Both the position numbers and the translations under genes were made by a program. A stretch of DNA of 40,031 bases from NCBI GenBank assembly GCA_013821825.1, contig PNJK01000029.1:1-40031 (forward strand). The letters are read 5' to 3'. The notes beneath the pieces are model-generated. The model searched no databases. It was not told the DNA's origin and saw only the letters and a program-made list of their open reading frames with translations. This DNA is from Rhodobacter sp. GTDB lineage: Bacteria; Pseudomonadota; Alphaproteobacteria; Rhodobacterales; Rhodobacteraceae. The first letter of the stretch is position 1. The number at the start of each line of letters is the position of its first letter. Positions 1 through 9,170 of this stretch are shown here, piece after piece.

Positions 1-1305
1 GTCTTCGTTCGTCACTGCCCGGACCAGCACCACCTCGCCGACGGCCAGCAGGTCGCCGGCTACCTGGGCCTTGCGGCCCATGCCGCCATCTGCAAGACGC
101 TTTCTGGCCCAGGTCACATCCTCGGCCGGGATGAAATGGCCATTTTCGTTCTCGGCCACGCTTTCGATGCCGATACGGGCGTCACTTTCACCCACTTCCA
201 GCACCACGGCGGGGAACCAGGTGGCAATATCGCGCGGCACTTCCAGCTCGGCCAGCGCCGTCCGCCATGCCTCTTGCGAGCCAAGCGCCTCGGGCGGCAG
301 GACCAGACCGGTGCCGCGCCAGACGCCCTGGCCGCGGTCATATTTCTCCAGCCCTTTGCGCAGGGCTTCGGCGGCAGCCTCTTGCAGTTCGGGATCGACG
401 GTCGCGCGGATCGTCAGGCCGCCGGAAAAGAACTCCTCCTCGCCGAAGGTGCCGGAAAGCTGGCGGCGGATTTCGTCGGTGAAATAGTCGCGCGGCGGCA
501 GGGATTCGCGGAAGGCCTCATAGTCGCCGCCCTGAACCGTCAAAAACGGCTCGTCGAGGGCGGATTGCAGCGTGGCGTCGTCGATATAGCCATTGTCGCG
601 CATTTCACTCAGGACATAGGCCCGGCGGGACAGCGCGTCTTCCCGGTCGCGGACCGGATGCAGGTTGCCCGGTCGCTGGGCCAGGGCGGCAAGATAGGCC
701 ACCTCGCCCAGCGTCAGTTCGACCAGGGACTTGTTGAAGTAGGTTTGCGCCGCTGCCGCCACGCCGTAAGAGTTCTGGCCAAGGAATATCTCGTTCAGGT
801 AAAGTTCAAGGATCTTCTCTTTGGTCAGCGCGGTTTCGACCCGGGAGGCAAGGATGATTTCCTTGATCTTGCGTTCCGCAGTGCGGTCGGACGACAGAAG
901 GAAGTTCTTCGTGACCTGCTGGGTGATGGTTGACGCCCCGCGGACCCGTTCGCCGCGCGTCCGCACCGCTTCGACCGCGGCGACCAACATGCCGCGCGTG
1001 TCATAGCCGTTGTGGGTGTAGAAATTCTTGTCCTCGGCGCTGATGAAGGCCTGCTTTACGCGATCGGGAATGTCTTCCGATGGCACGAACAGGCGCCGTT
1101 CCTGCGCGAATTCATCGATGATCTGGCCCTCACCGGAATAGATCCGGCTGATCGTCGCCGGGGTATACTGGGCCAGGCTTTCGTGGCTCGGCAAGTCGCG
1201 GGAATACATGTAGAAGATGCCGCCCACCGTCAGGGCAGTAAAGACCAGCCCCAGCGTAGCCGAAGAAAACAAGCCGCCCAGAACGTTGCCGATGAATCTG
1301 AGCAC
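1..1305 (-). CDS. mrcA: Penicillin-binding protein 1A, N-terminal part (cut by window edge)
   Basis: Class A penicillin-binding protein, which polymerises and cross-links peptidoglycan at the periplasmic face of the inner membrane. The frame stays open for 435 codons to base 1, so the transpeptidase domain lies outside the window. Visible are a short cytoplasmic start, one membrane anchor (about residues 8-33) and the GT51 glycosyltransferase domain (about 55-235), with the catalytic EDKNFYTHNGYD motif (Glu91), GASTITQQ and ELYLNEIFLG. An OB-like linker region follows. The start is a GTG at 1305-1303, preceded by a GGGGG stretch; no in-frame ATG fits because the membrane anchor begins at once. 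The gene lies downstream of amiC on the same strand with about 100 bp between them, a cell-wall pairing. The family call is firm; the 1A label rests on the anchor and motif style. Confidence 0.93.
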   Translation of the reverse strand, partial: MLRFIGNVLGGLFSSATLGLVFTALTVGGIFYMYSRDLPSHESLAQYTPATISRIYSGEGQIIDEFAQERRLFVPSEDIPDRVKQAFISAEDKNFYTHNGYDTRGMLVAAVEAVRTRGERVRGASTITQQVTKNFLLSSDRTAERKIKEIILASRVETALTKEKILELYLNEIFLGQNSYGVAAAAQTYFNKSLVELTLGEVAYLAALAQRPGNLHPVRDREDALSRRAYVLSEMRDNGYIDDATLQSALDEPFLTVQGGDYEAFRESLPPRDYFTDEIRRQLSGTFGEEEFFSGGLTIRATVDPELQEAAAEALRKGLEKYDRGQGVWRGTGLVLPPEALGSQEAWRTALAELEVPRDIATWFPAVVLEVGESDARIGIESVAENENGHFIPAEDVTWARKRLADGGMGRKAQVAGDLLAVGEVVLVRAVTNED

Positions 1306-1407
1306 GCGTCGCCCCCGTTGATTGAACCCCTGCACTATACCAGACGCGCGCCCCCGTCAAAACCTTGGCCGTTCACAAATACAGCAACGGCGAGGTTCCG
1401 CAGGCAC

Positions 1408-2625
1408 CTATGGCGCAGCAAGGGACCCTAGCGAGGCCTCTTCCAAAGACCATTGCAGAATCGCCATCCGGATCGCCTCGGCCAGCTTGGCCCGCCAGGC
1501 CGGATCGGACAGCCGGTTGAAATCGCGGTCCGAGGACAGAAAGCCCAGTTCCAGCAGGACCGAAGGGATATCGGGCGACTTCAGCACCGAGAACCCGCCG
1601 GTCTGATGCGGGCGGCGGTGCATGCGGATCTCGGCCCGCTTGATTGTCGTGACGATTGCCGCGGCCAGTCGGTCGGTGCGCGGCTGGGTTTCGGTGCGCG
1701 CCATGTCCATCAGCACTTCGGCCACCAGATCATCCTGATCCGAAAGATCGATTCCGGCCAGAAGGTCATCTCGGTCGTGGCGCTCGGCCAGGGCGGCTGA
1801 GGCTTCGTCCGTCGCATCCTCCGACAGGGTATAGACTGTCGCCCCTTGTGCCTCACCCTCGGCAAGGGCATCGGCATGCAGCGACAGGAACACCGCAGCC
1901 TTGGCATCCCGCGCGATGGATATCCGGGTTTCCAGCGGCACGAAGTTGTCTTCCTCGCGTGTCATCACCACGGCAAAACGGCCGTCGCGCAGCAGGACCT
2001 CCTTCAGTTCGCGCGCAAAGGCCAGCATCAGCGCTGCTTCGGTTTGCCCGTCCCGTTCGGCACCGGGGTCGATGCCGCCATGGCCGGGATCAAGCACCAC
2101 GATCAGCGGCCCGGCCCCCTCAGGCAGAGGGGGCATGATCTCTGCCGGATCCGGGGCGGCCCAGTCCGGCAGGTCGGGACGCGCGGCCTCGGCGGCGAAG
2201 CTTGTGGCGTCCGATGGGGCCAGCGTCAGCCGGATCGTTGCACCATCTGGTCCCGTCGCCATCTCGGACGACACCACGCGCCGGGGTCCGTCCAGTTCCA
2301 CCACCAACCGCGACCATCCGGGCCGGAAAGCGCCTGCGCGCAAGGCCAGCACGGCGGGCGGAGCCTGCAGCCCGGCAATCCCGGTAAAGTCGATTTCCCG
2401 AGCATCCAGCACAAGTCGCGGCGGGTCGGTCATGAACCGCAGCCGCCAAGGCACCGGCTGGCTTATGGCAAGGGTCATCTCAAGCACGCCGTCGGCCTGA
2501 AGCAGTGAAGACTTCGCAACCTGCAGTCGGGCCAGCGCCGACAGGTCCTGCCCCGCCGCCGGCAATGCCAGCAGCAGCGCAAGCGCCAAGAACCGGACAG
2601 GAAGGGAGAGGATAGGACCACGCAT
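1408..2625 (-). CDS. amiC: N-acetylmuramoyl-L-alanine amidase, AmiC type
   Basis: Periplasmic zinc amidase that cuts the bond between MurNAc and L-Ala and helps split daughter cells. The 405-residue product starts with a signal peptide (MRGP, then a Leu/Ala-rich core ending near PAAGQ). An AMIN domain (about residues 25-115) follows, then an Amidase_3 catalytic domain (about 170-400). Zinc ligands and catalytic residues are visible in VVLDPGHGG, QTEAAL, SLHADA and LLELGFLS. The ATG at 2625 was chosen because it opens the signal peptide; the frame runs upstream for 71 more codons without sensible sequence. It lies just upstream of the penicillin-binding protein gene, so the two are probably co-transcribed. 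The AmiC label rests on the AMIN plus Amidase_3 architecture. Confidence 0.93.
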   Translation of the reverse strand: MRGPILSLPVRFLALALLLALPAAGQDLSALARLQVAKSSLLQADGVLEMTLAISQPVPWRLRFMTDPPRLVLDAREIDFTGIAGLQAPPAVLALRAGAFRPGWSRLVVELDGPRRVVSSEMATGPDGATIRLTLAPSDATSFAAEAARPDLPDWAAPDPAEIMPPLPEGAGPLIVVLDPGHGGIDPGAERDGQTEAALMLAFARELKEVLLRDGRFAVVMTREEDNFVPLETRISIARDAKAAVFLSLHADALAEGEAQGATVYTLSEDATDEASAALAERHDRDDLLAGIDLSDQDDLVAEVLMDMARTETQPRTDRLAAAIVTTIKRAEIRMHRRPHQTGGFSVLKSPDIPSVLLELGFLSSDRDFNRLSDPAWRAKLAEAIRMAILQWSLEEASLGSLAAP

Positions 2626-2647
2626 CGCGCGAGTTATCCCTGCTTGA

Positions 2648-2926
2648 CGACGAAAAGGCAAACCCTGCCGAAGGGGGATAAAGCTGCGGGGCGACCCGAC
2701 GGTGAAAATCCTGGGGCGGCTGACCAGCGATCTTGGCCACGACCCGCCGCCGATCCTGGACCGCATGAAATCCGAAGAGGTGAGGGCGGTGATCAAGGCC
2801 AGCCACGCGCTGGCCGATGCCATGGAAATCCCGGGCACGCCGGGTTTCGCGCTGAAGGGGATGATGCTGCGTGGCTAAGTGCCGCCATAGGCGATGCGCA
2901 GGATCGTCGCCGAGGTTCGGGGGTAA
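2648..2926 (+). pseudogene. Decayed 3' end of a DsbA-family thiol oxidoreductase gene
   Basis: The frame opening at 2648 reads into VKILGRLTSDLGHD, ASHALADAMEIPGTP and GMMLRG, which matches the C-terminal helical part and the cis-Pro loop region (GTP) of DsbA/Com1-like proteins. It is interrupted by TAA at 2876-2878. The same frame then reads VPP, TAG at 2888-2890, then AMRRIVAEVRG and a final TAA at 2924-2926. Family members often end in a similar way (RGxVPxxxM...IAxxR), so both stops look like point mutations in a once intact gene. The thioredoxin domain with its CxxC site is missing: only 22 bp separate the opening of this frame from the amiC start. I infer a 5' deletion followed by decay. 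A GTG at 2702 could start a 58-residue peptide, but no function is likely. Confidence 0.7.
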
Positions 2927-2935
2927 GGCTTACGG

Positions 2936-4060
2936 CTATTCGGCCGCCAGCTTTTCGGCGGCCTCGATCTCGGTTGCTTTCTGCTCCACCAGTTCGACGA
3001 TGTGGTCAACCATGCGGTTGTTGGACTGCGTGTGGTCCTGCTTGCCCGCCAGATAGACCATCCCCTTGCCGGCACCACCGCCGGTAAAGCCGATGTCGGT
3101 CATCAGCGCCTCGCCCGGGCCGTTGACGACGCAGCCGATGATCGAAAGGCTCATCGAGGTGGTGATATGGGCCAGACGTTCCTCCAGAGCGGAGACGGTC
3201 TTGATCACGTCGAATCCCTGCCGCGCGCAACTGGGGCAAGAGATGATGGTCACCCCCCGATGCCGCAAGCCAAGACTTTTCAGAATTTCAAAGCCGACCT
3301 TCACCTCTTCCACCGGATCAGCGGACAGGGATACCCGGATCGTATCGCCGATCCCGAACCAGAGCAGGCTTCCCAATCCAATAGCGGATTTCACCGTGCC
3401 CGAGGTCAGCCCCCCAGCTTCGGTGATCCCGAGATGGATCGGCGCATCGGTGACGCCGGCAAGCTGCTGATAAGCGGCGGCGGCCATGAAGACGTCAGAC
3501 GCCTTCACCGAAATCTTGAATTCGTGAAAATCGTTGTCCTGCAACAGCTTGATGTGATCAAGGCCGGATTCAACCATCGCATCCGGGCAAGGTTCGCCAT
3601 ATTTCTCCAGCAGGTGCTTTTCCAGCGACCCCGCGTTCACCCCGATGCGGATGCTGCAGCCATGGTCCTTCGCCGCCCGCACCACCTCGGCCACGCGCTT
3701 GGCGTCACCGATATTGCCGGGGTTGATCCGCAGGCAGGCCGCGCCCGCCTCGGCCGCCTCGATCGCGCGCTTGTAGTGAAAATGGATGTCGGCGACGATT
3801 GGCACCGGGCTTTCGGCCACGATCTCGCGCAGCGCCCGCGTGCTTTCCGCGTCCGGAGTCGAGACCCGGACGATATCCGCCCCTGCGACCGCGCAACGCT
3901 GGATCTGGTCGATGGTCGCGGCCACATCCGTGGTCAGCGTGTTCGTCATGGTCTGCACCGAGATCGGCGCATCACCGCCCACCAGAACCCTGCCCACCCG
4001 GATCTGCCGCGAAACCCGGCGGTCGATGTTGCGCCAGGGGCGGATGGGGTTGTGCGACAT
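2936..4060 (-). CDS. ispG: 4-hydroxy-3-methylbut-2-enyl diphosphate synthase (IspG/GcpE)
   Basis: Cytoplasmic [4Fe-4S] enzyme of the MEP isoprenoid pathway. It converts 2-C-methyl-D-erythritol 2,4-cyclodiphosphate to HMBPP with flavodoxin or ferredoxin as electron donor. The 374-residue protein has the TIM-barrel start ([34 protein letters not shown]) and the C-terminal cluster domain with Cys in [11 protein letters not shown] and [10 protein letters not shown]. The length is normal for the short bacterial form. The start [15 protein letters not shown] gives the usual N-terminal Arg-rich stretch. It lies 90 bp downstream of the RodZ-like gene on the same strand; its 3' end comes within 10 bp of the DsbA-like pseudogene, which runs the other way. 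No terminator with a T-run is seen there. Confidence 0.97.
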   Translation of the reverse strand: MSHNPIRPWRNIDRRVSRQIRVGRVLVGGDAPISVQTMTNTLTTDVAATIDQIQRCAVAGADIVRVSTPDAESTRALREIVAESPVPIVADIHFHYKRAIEAAEAGAACLRINPGNIGDAKRVAEVVRAAKDHGCSIRIGVNAGSLEKHLLEKYGEPCPDAMVESGLDHIKLLQDNDFHEFKISVKASDVFMAAAAYQQLAGVTDAPIHLGITEAGGLTSGTVKSAIGLGSLLWFGIGDTIRVSLSADPVEEVKVGFEILKSLGLRHRGVTIISCPSCARQGFDVIKTVSALEERLAHITTSMSLSIIGCVVNGPGEALMTDIGFTGGGAGKGMVYLAGKQDHTQSNNRMVDHIVELVEQKATEIEAAEKLAAE

Positions 4061-4150
4061 TTCAGACTCCGCTGCGGATTTGCGCGCAAGATAGGCTGGC
4101 CGGACCGCCGCGGCAACACCGCGCGACCGACAGGCGCAACACAGCCTGGG

Positions 4151-5356
4151 TTATTCCGATGCCGGCTCGACCGGGGCGATACCCGTCGCATCCGCCGTGG
4201 CAAAACGGGCCAGATCCTCGTCGCTGGTCATGTCGGCCTCGGCCAGCGTCTTGGTCAGGGCCTCAGGCGAAAGGGCGATATTCTTGACTACATTCGCGCC
4301 CGGCGCGGCTGGTCCGAAGGTCACGCCATCGACCATGAAATAGACCGACCCAGAATTCCCGGTGCGGAACACGGGTGCCTCTTCCAGAGCGGGAACGCTG
4401 TAGCGTTCACCGGCATCCAGGATCTTTTCGAACAGGACCGTCCCATCCGCCGCATCGACCCGGACCCAGGCCGGGCGGACGGCCAGAATCTCGACCCCTT
4501 GCTGCGCCAGGGCAACGACTTGCACCTCTTCTTCAAGCGCCTCGTCAATCGCGGCTTCCACGCCCGAAGCGACCGCGGTATCGGCCAGCACGCCCGTTTC
4601 GCGCGGGTTGATCGCGGCAATCGGCCCGTCACGCGAAGTCAGGACCGGCACATCCAGTGCCTGCGGCCGGTAAAGGCGGTCCATCACGTCACTGCCATCG
4701 GCAGAAGCAACCGCCTCGTCCGCAGGGCGGGTGGTCACAAGTTGAGGCGAGCTGTCGCCGGCATTGCCCAGCGGGTCGATCTGGGCCACTACCGTCGGCG
4801 CCTCGTCGACCGGGGCAAGCTGCACGCGCTGAACTTCCTGCAGGACTGACCAGCCGCCATAGCCGATGGCCGCAATCAGCGCGACAAGCACTGCAACGGA
4901 CCCGACAGCGCCCGGTTCGATCTGCGACATCATGCCTTCACCGCGGGGGATGAAGCTCGCATTCGGATTGGCCAGCGGGTCGGAAAAGTCTGCACGCGCC
5001 CGCGCCTTGACGATCTGCTGCGGTGCAGCGGCAGCGGAAAGGCCATGCGACACCGCATAGCCCGCTTCGGCACAGAACCGCTCGAACGCCCATTCGGGGT
5101 CCATCGCCAGATACCGCGCGTAGGACCGCACATAGCCTGAGACGAATCCCGGGGTCTCGAAGGCGGACATGTCCGCGTTTTCGATGGCGGCGATGTAAGT
5201 TGCCTTGATCTTGAGTTCGCGCTGCACGTCAAGCAAAGACTTACCAAGCGTGGCACGCTCGCCACGCATCAGATCACCAAGCCGCAACTCAAAGTCGTCA
5301 AAGCCCTTGGGCTTGTCCTCTTCGGTTGTCGAAGGTTTTGACCTCCAACCGATCAT
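4151..5356 (-). CDS. RodZ-like helix-turn-helix membrane protein (DUF4115)
   Basis: A 401-residue protein built like RodZ, the cytoskeletal partner of MreB in cell shape control. It has an N-terminal cytoplasmic HTH_25 domain (about residues 20-90, with GKSLLDVQRELKIKATYI and TPGFVSGYVRSYARYL). One membrane segment follows (about 145-172), then a long acidic, disordered periplasmic stretch and a C-terminal DUF4115 beta domain (about 300-375, with AVRPAWVRVDAADGTVLFEK). The ATG at 5356 is preferred because AGGG lies seven bases upstream; a TTG at 5389 in the same frame has no ribosome binding site. It lies between hemA and ispG on the same strand, an arrangement with no obvious functional link. 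I call it RodZ-like because the central linker is long and not conserved. Confidence 0.85.
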   Translation of the reverse strand: MIGWRSKPSTTEEDKPKGFDDFELRLGDLMRGERATLGKSLLDVQRELKIKATYIAAIENADMSAFETPGFVSGYVRSYARYLAMDPEWAFERFCAEAGYAVSHGLSAAAAPQQIVKARARADFSDPLANPNASFIPRGEGMMSQIEPGAVGSVAVLVALIAAIGYGGWSVLQEVQRVQLAPVDEAPTVVAQIDPLGNAGDSSPQLVTTRPADEAVASADGSDVMDRLYRPQALDVPVLTSRDGPIAAINPRETGVLADTAVASGVEAAIDEALEEEVQVVALAQQGVEILAVRPAWVRVDAADGTVLFEKILDAGERYSVPALEEAPVFRTGNSGSVYFMVDGVTFGPAAPGANVVKNIALSPEALTKTLAEADMTSDEDLARFATADATGIAPVEPASE

Positions 5357-5478
5357 CTTGCGCCCTGTCCCCTTCGGTGCACCGCTCAACGTAAAGTCGT
5401 CATCCCGTGCGACTCACTTATTTTTCGTATTGAGGAAACGGTAGCATACGGCAAGCCCCTTTGCACATCCGGGATGGA

Positions 5479-6702
5479 CTAAGCGACTGCTTCGGCGCGA
5501 TTCAGCGCACATTGGCTCCACAATTCATCCATCGCCCGGACCAGACGGTCAACGTCCTGCGGCCCATGCACCGGCGAGGGGGTAAAGCGCAGCCGTTCCG
5601 TCCCGCGTGGCACAGTGGGAAAGTTGATCGGCTGGACGTAGATCCCGTGATTCTCCAGCAACATGTCCGACATCATCTTGCAGTGAACCGGGTTGCCCAC
5701 ATGCACCGGCACGATGTGGCTGCCATGGTCGATGATCGGCAGGCCCATGGCCTTCAGCCGCGCCTTCAGGATCCTCGCCTGCGCCTGATGTGCGTCGCGC
5801 AGGTGCTGCGCGGTCTTCAGAAGCCGGACCGAGGCCGCGGCACCGGCTGCAACGGCAGGCGGCAGAGATGTGGTAAAGATGAAGCCCGGCGCATAGGACC
5901 GCACCGCATCCACCATCTTGGCGCTGGCGGCAATATAACCGCCGAAGACGCCGTAAGCCTTGGCCAGGGTGCCGTTGATGATATCCAGACGCCGCATCTG
6001 CCCGTCACGTTCAGCCACCCCTGCCCCGCGCGGACCGTACATGCCGACGGCATGCACTTCGTCCAGATAGGTCAGCGCGCCGAACTCGTCAGCCAGATCG
6101 CATATCTCCCTGATCGGGCCAAAGTCGCCGTCCATCGAATAGATCGATTCGAAGGCGATAAGCTTCGGCGCGGCGGGATCGTCCGCAGCCAGCAACTCAC
6201 GCAGATGGGCCACGTCGTTGTGGCGGAAGATCCGCTTTTCGCCGCCGCCGCGACGCACGCCCTCGATTATCGAGGCGTGATTCAGCGCGTCGGAATAGAT
6301 GATCAGGCCTGGAAAAATCGTCCTCAGCGTCGAAAGCGTCGCATCATTGGCGATATAAGCCGAAGTGAAGACCAGCGCGGCCTCTGTCCTGTGCAGATCG
6401 GCAATCTCGGCCTCAAGCCGCTTGTGGTAGACCGTGGTGCCGCTGATATTGCGTGTCCCGCCCGAGCCTGCGCCGGTTGCGTCCAGTGCTTCATGCATCG
6501 CGGCCAGAACCACCGGGTTCTGTCCCATGCCAAGATAGTCGTTGCCACACCAGACGGTGATATCCTTCTGCGTGCCATCCGGACGGGTCCAGACTGCATG
6601 CGGATACTGGCCCTGCCGGCGCTCGATATCGATGAAGGTGCGGTAGCGCCCTTCGTCATGCAGGCGTTGCAGGCTGGCGGTAAGCGCGCTGTCGTAATCC
6701 AT
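5479..6702 (-). CDS. hemA: 5-aminolevulinate synthase
   Basis: PLP enzyme that condenses glycine and succinyl-CoA to 5-aminolevulinate, the first step of tetrapyrrole synthesis in the C4 (Shemin) pathway of alphaproteobacteria. From the ATG at 6702 the product has 407 residues, the same length as the Rhodobacter enzyme as I remember it, and reads [20 protein letters not shown]. Key parts are [41 protein letters not shown] and the PLP lysine at 248 in [18 protein letters not shown] lies about six bases before this ATG; a second ATG directly before it and a more distant one at 6738 are less likely. An FNR-like site lies 55 bp upstream, which fits oxygen control of haem synthesis. The M20 peptidase gene is divergent. 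Confidence 0.97.
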   Translation of the reverse strand: MDYDSALTASLQRLHDEGRYRTFIDIERRQGQYPHAVWTRPDGTQKDITVWCGNDYLGMGQNPVVLAAMHEALDATGAGSGGTRNISGTTVYHKRLEAEIADLHRTEAALVFTSAYIANDATLSTLRTIFPGLIIYSDALNHASIIEGVRRGGGEKRIFRHNDVAHLRELLAADDPAAPKLIAFESIYSMDGDFGPIREICDLADEFGALTYLDEVHAVGMYGPRGAGVAERDGQMRRLDIINGTLAKAYGVFGGYIAASAKMVDAVRSYAPGFIFTTSLPPAVAAGAAASVRLLKTAQHLRDAHQAQARILKARLKAMGLPIIDHGSHIVPVHVGNPVHCKMMSDMLLENHGIYVQPINFPTVPRGTERLRFTPSPVHGPQDVDRLVRAMDELWSQCALNRAEAVA

Positions 6703-6756
6703 CATCGTCCTCGGTCCCTGATGCAGCCAGCCTGTCACGCTGCCCGCCGTGGTGCC

Positions 6757-6770
6757 TTGATTTCAGTCAA
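6757..6770 (-). promoter_or_regulatory. Candidate FnrL/FNR box upstream of hemA
   Basis: The 14-bp sequence TTGATTTCAGTCAA matches the FNR consensus TTGAT-N4-ATCAA at nine of ten fixed positions. It lies 55 bp upstream of the hemA start codon. In Rhodobacter, hemA is known to be under FnrL control at low oxygen, so site and gene fit. It also lies 138 bp upstream of the divergent M20 peptidase gene. No clear -10 element was found at the right distance. Confidence 0.5.
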
Positions 6771-6907
6771 TCAACCCGAAAGACCAAGGGGACGAATTGT
6801 CACCCCCGATCAAGGGCCGTCTGCCATCCGAATACCGCACTCTGCCGCCTATGGACAGTCCCCCGCCGCCTGCTAGGCTTTGCGCCACCCATTTTCCGGA
6901 GACCGAG

Positions 6908-8281
6908 ATGACCCTCGACGCAGTTCTTGCCCGCATCGACGAAACCCTGCCTGAAGCACTTGACCGGCTGATCGACCTGCTGCGCATACCTTCCATCTCG
7001 ACCGACGCGGCCTATGCTGCCGATTGCGCCCGAGCTGCAGATTGGTTGGTCAAGGATCTGCAATCGCTGGGTTTTGACGCCCGTGCGGCCCCGACACCGG
7101 GGCATCCGATGGTGGTCGGACACGGCGGCACGGGGAAGCGTCATATCCTGTTTTACGGCCATTACGACGTGCAACCCGTGGACCCGCTGGAGCTTTGGGA
7201 CCATCCGCCCTTCGACCCGGAAGTGCAGGACACCCCCAAGGGCCGCGTCATCCGCGCCCGGGGCGCTTCGGACGACAAGGGCCAGCTGATGACGTTTCTT
7301 GAGGCGTGCCGTGCCTGGAAACATGTCCACGGGCAGCTTCCCGGCAAACTGACGATCTTTCTTGAGGGTGAGGAGGAATCCAGCTCCCCCTCCCTCATCC
7401 CCTTCCTGCATGAGAACCGGGAAGAGCTTACCGCGAGCCTGGCCCTGATTTGCGACACCGGCCTCTATGAGGACCGGGTGCCCGCGATAAGCACCCAGTT
7501 GCGCGGGCTGGCCAAGTCTGAGTTTACCATCCACGCCGCCAGCCGCGACCTGCATTCGGGCGCATACGGCGGCCTTGCCCGCAACCCGCTGCATGTCATG
7601 GCTCAGCTTCTGGCCGATCTCCATGATGCCGAAGGCCGCGTCATGGTGCCGGGCTTTTATGACGATGTCGATGAGCTTCCCGACACGCTGCGCCAGCAAT
7701 GGCAGGGCCTTGCCTTCAACCACACGACCTACTTGGGCGACGTCGGTCTGTCGATCCCGGCGGGCGAAGTTGACCGCACGCCACTAGAGGTTCTGTGGTC
7801 GCGGCCCACGGCCGAGGTGAACGGTATGTGGGGCGGCTATACCGGCGCGGGCTTCAAGACAGTGTTGCCGGCGGAGGCCCATGCCAAGGTCAGCTTCCGC
7901 CTCGTCTCGCGCCAGGATCCGGCGAAGGTCCTGAATGCCTTCCGCGCCTGGGCCGAAGCCCGTATCCCCGCCGATTGCCGGATTGTCTGGCATGATGGCA
8001 TCGCAGGCTCCCCGGCCTCGGTCATGACGATCAGCGACCCCGCCTTTGACGCCGCCCGTGCGGCACTGACCGAAGAATGGGGTCGCCCGGCGGTGTTTGT
8101 CGGCGAAGGCGGGTCGATCCCGATTGCCGGTTACTTCAAAACCGTGCTGGGCATGGACGCGATGCTGGTGGGCTTTGCCAAGGATGATGACCAGATCCAT
8201 TCCCCGAATGAGAAATACGATCTCTCGTCCTTCCACCACGGCATTCGCAGCTGGGCCCGCATCCTTGCCCGGATCGCGTGA
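6908..8281 (+). CDS. M20 family metallopeptidase (dipeptidase type)
   Basis: A 457-residue cytoplasmic zinc hydrolase of the M20 family, the group of carnosinase-like dipeptidases. Metal-site residues are visible: His85 and Asp87 in LFYGHYDVQP, bridging Asp122 in RGASDDKGQ, Glu155-Glu156 in EGEEESSSPS, an Asp in ALICDTGLYEDR and His in DLHSGAYGG within the lid domain. The C-terminal part returns to the catalytic domain with EGGSIPIAGYF. The ATG at 6908 has GGAG a short distance upstream; open frame extends further upstream but gives Pro-rich nonsense. The GNAT gene follows after 10 bp, so the two likely form an operon. The peptide substrate cannot be read from sequence. Confidence 0.92.
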   Translation: MTLDAVLARIDETLPEALDRLIDLLRIPSISTDAAYAADCARAADWLVKDLQSLGFDARAAPTPGHPMVVGHGGTGKRHILFYGHYDVQPVDPLELWDHPPFDPEVQDTPKGRVIRARGASDDKGQLMTFLEACRAWKHVHGQLPGKLTIFLEGEEESSSPSLIPFLHENREELTASLALICDTGLYEDRVPAISTQLRGLAKSEFTIHAASRDLHSGAYGGLARNPLHVMAQLLADLHDAEGRVMVPGFYDDVDELPDTLRQQWQGLAFNHTTYLGDVGLSIPAGEVDRTPLEVLWSRPTAEVNGMWGGYTGAGFKTVLPAEAHAKVSFRLVSRQDPAKVLNAFRAWAEARIPADCRIVWHDGIAGSPASVMTISDPAFDAARAALTEEWGRPAVFVGEGGSIPIAGYFKTVLGMDAMLVGFAKDDDQIHSPNEKYDLSSFHHGIRSWARILARIA

Positions 8282-8291
8282 GGGGCGTTGC

Positions 8292-8732
8292 ATGGCCACG
8301 ATCCGCGACGCCACACCGGAGGATGAGGGCGCCTGGCGCGCCCTCTGGGACCAGTATCTGGCCTTCTACAAGGTGGGCCTTTCGCCAGAGGTCACCGCGG
8401 CCACCTGGGCGCGGCTGATGGACGAAAGCTCACCCGTCAAGGCCCGGCTGGCCGAGGTCGACGGGCAGGTCATGGCCTTCGCCATTCACCTGCACCACCC
8501 GTCCACCTGGGTCGCGACCGAGGATTGCTATCTGGAAGACCTGTTCGTGGCCGAATCCGCCCGCGGCCTGGGCCTCGGCCGCGCGCTGATCGACGATCTG
8601 ATCGGGCTTGCCCGGTCCAAGGGCTGGGCCCGGCTTTATTGGCACACTAACGAAGGCAATGCCCGCGCCCGGGCGCTTTATGACCAGTATGTCGGGTCTG
8701 ACGGCCATATCCGCTATCGCATGGTTCTCTAG
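8292..8732 (+). CDS. GNAT family N-acetyltransferase
   Basis: A 146-residue acetyltransferase of the GNAT fold, which moves an acetyl group from acetyl-CoA to an amine. The acetyl-CoA binding loop is in ESARGLGLGRALIDDLI (about residues 93-109), preceded by the strand DCYLEDLFV and followed by WHTNEGNARARALYDQY. This is close to the diamine/amino acid acetyltransferase branch (RimI-like), but the acceptor is unknown. Start ATG 8292 has AGGGG upstream, ten bases after the M20 stop codon. A strong hairpin begins right at its stop codon. A role in handling amino acids or peptides released by the M20 enzyme is only inferred from position. Confidence 0.88.
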   Translation: MATIRDATPEDEGAWRALWDQYLAFYKVGLSPEVTAATWARLMDESSPVKARLAEVDGQVMAFAIHLHHPSTWVATEDCYLEDLFVAESARGLGLGRALIDDLIGLARSKGWARLYWHTNEGNARARALYDQYVGSDGHIRYRMVL

Positions 8733-8751
8733 GTCGGGGCCTGCCCCGACC
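8732..8751 (+). terminator. Hairpin at the end of the M20-GNAT operon
   Basis: A perfect 8-bp stem, GGTCGGGG and CCCCGACC, with a CCTG loop starts on the last base of the GNAT stop codon. There is no T-run after it, so it may terminate weakly or protect the 3' end. Confidence 0.5.
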
Positions 8752-8824
8752 AGTGGACCCTGAACAGTTAATCCCGAGGGCAAGACGCCTGCCACAATCC
8801 TTGCTTCGGGATCGCAGCCCGCCG

Positions 8825-8962
8825 TCAGTCGCAGCGAGCCCAGGTGATGGTCGAGCCATCAGGATAGTCAAAGCCGGTGGGCAACACCACCTGCGCCATG
8901 GCGACGGTCGCGGTCGCCGGCGTTGCGGCTGCGGCGATGCGGAAAGGGGCAGATCGGTTCAT
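8825..8962 (-). CDS. Possible small secreted peptide (45 residues)
   Basis: A short frame in the 325-bp stretch between the GNAT gene and the first tRNA-Asp. It reads MNRSAPFRIAAAATPATA, then a likely signal-peptidase site near VAMAQ, then a mature tail of about 21 residues, VLPTGFDYPDGSTITWARCD. An Arg followed by an Ala-rich core and AxA-like cleavage site looks like a secretion signal. AGGG lies about eight bases before the ATG. I do not recognise the family. The rest of this stretch (8752-8824 and 8963-9057) shows nothing further. It could be chance coding in GC-rich DNA. Confidence 0.35.
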   Translation of the reverse strand: MNRSAPFRIAAAATPATATVAMAQVVLPTGFDYPDGSTITWARCD

Positions 8963-9057
8963 GGTGCCGAACCCTGTCTGCGGCCTTTGAACGCCTCCAT
9001 CCCGCACGGCCCCGGGGGCGTGTCGAGGCCGGAAATCATGACCATGAGAGGGAAGGT

Positions 9058-9134
9058 TGGCGCGGTGGACGGGGCTCGAACCCGCGACCCCCGGCGTGAC
9101 AGGCCGGTACTCTAACCAACTGAGCTACCACCGC
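9058..9134 (-). tRNA. tRNA-Asp (GTC), copy 1
   Basis: A 77-nt cloverleaf on the minus strand. Acceptor GCGGTGG pairs with CCACCGC, then discriminator G and an encoded CCA. The D arm is GCTC...GAGT, the anticodon loop CTGTCAC carries GTC, and the T arm contains TTCGAGC. It is identical to the second copy 36 bp away. Confidence 0.97.
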
Positions 9135-9170
9135 GCGCGGCGTCTGTCGGGCACCTTGGGCGGGCGAGGC

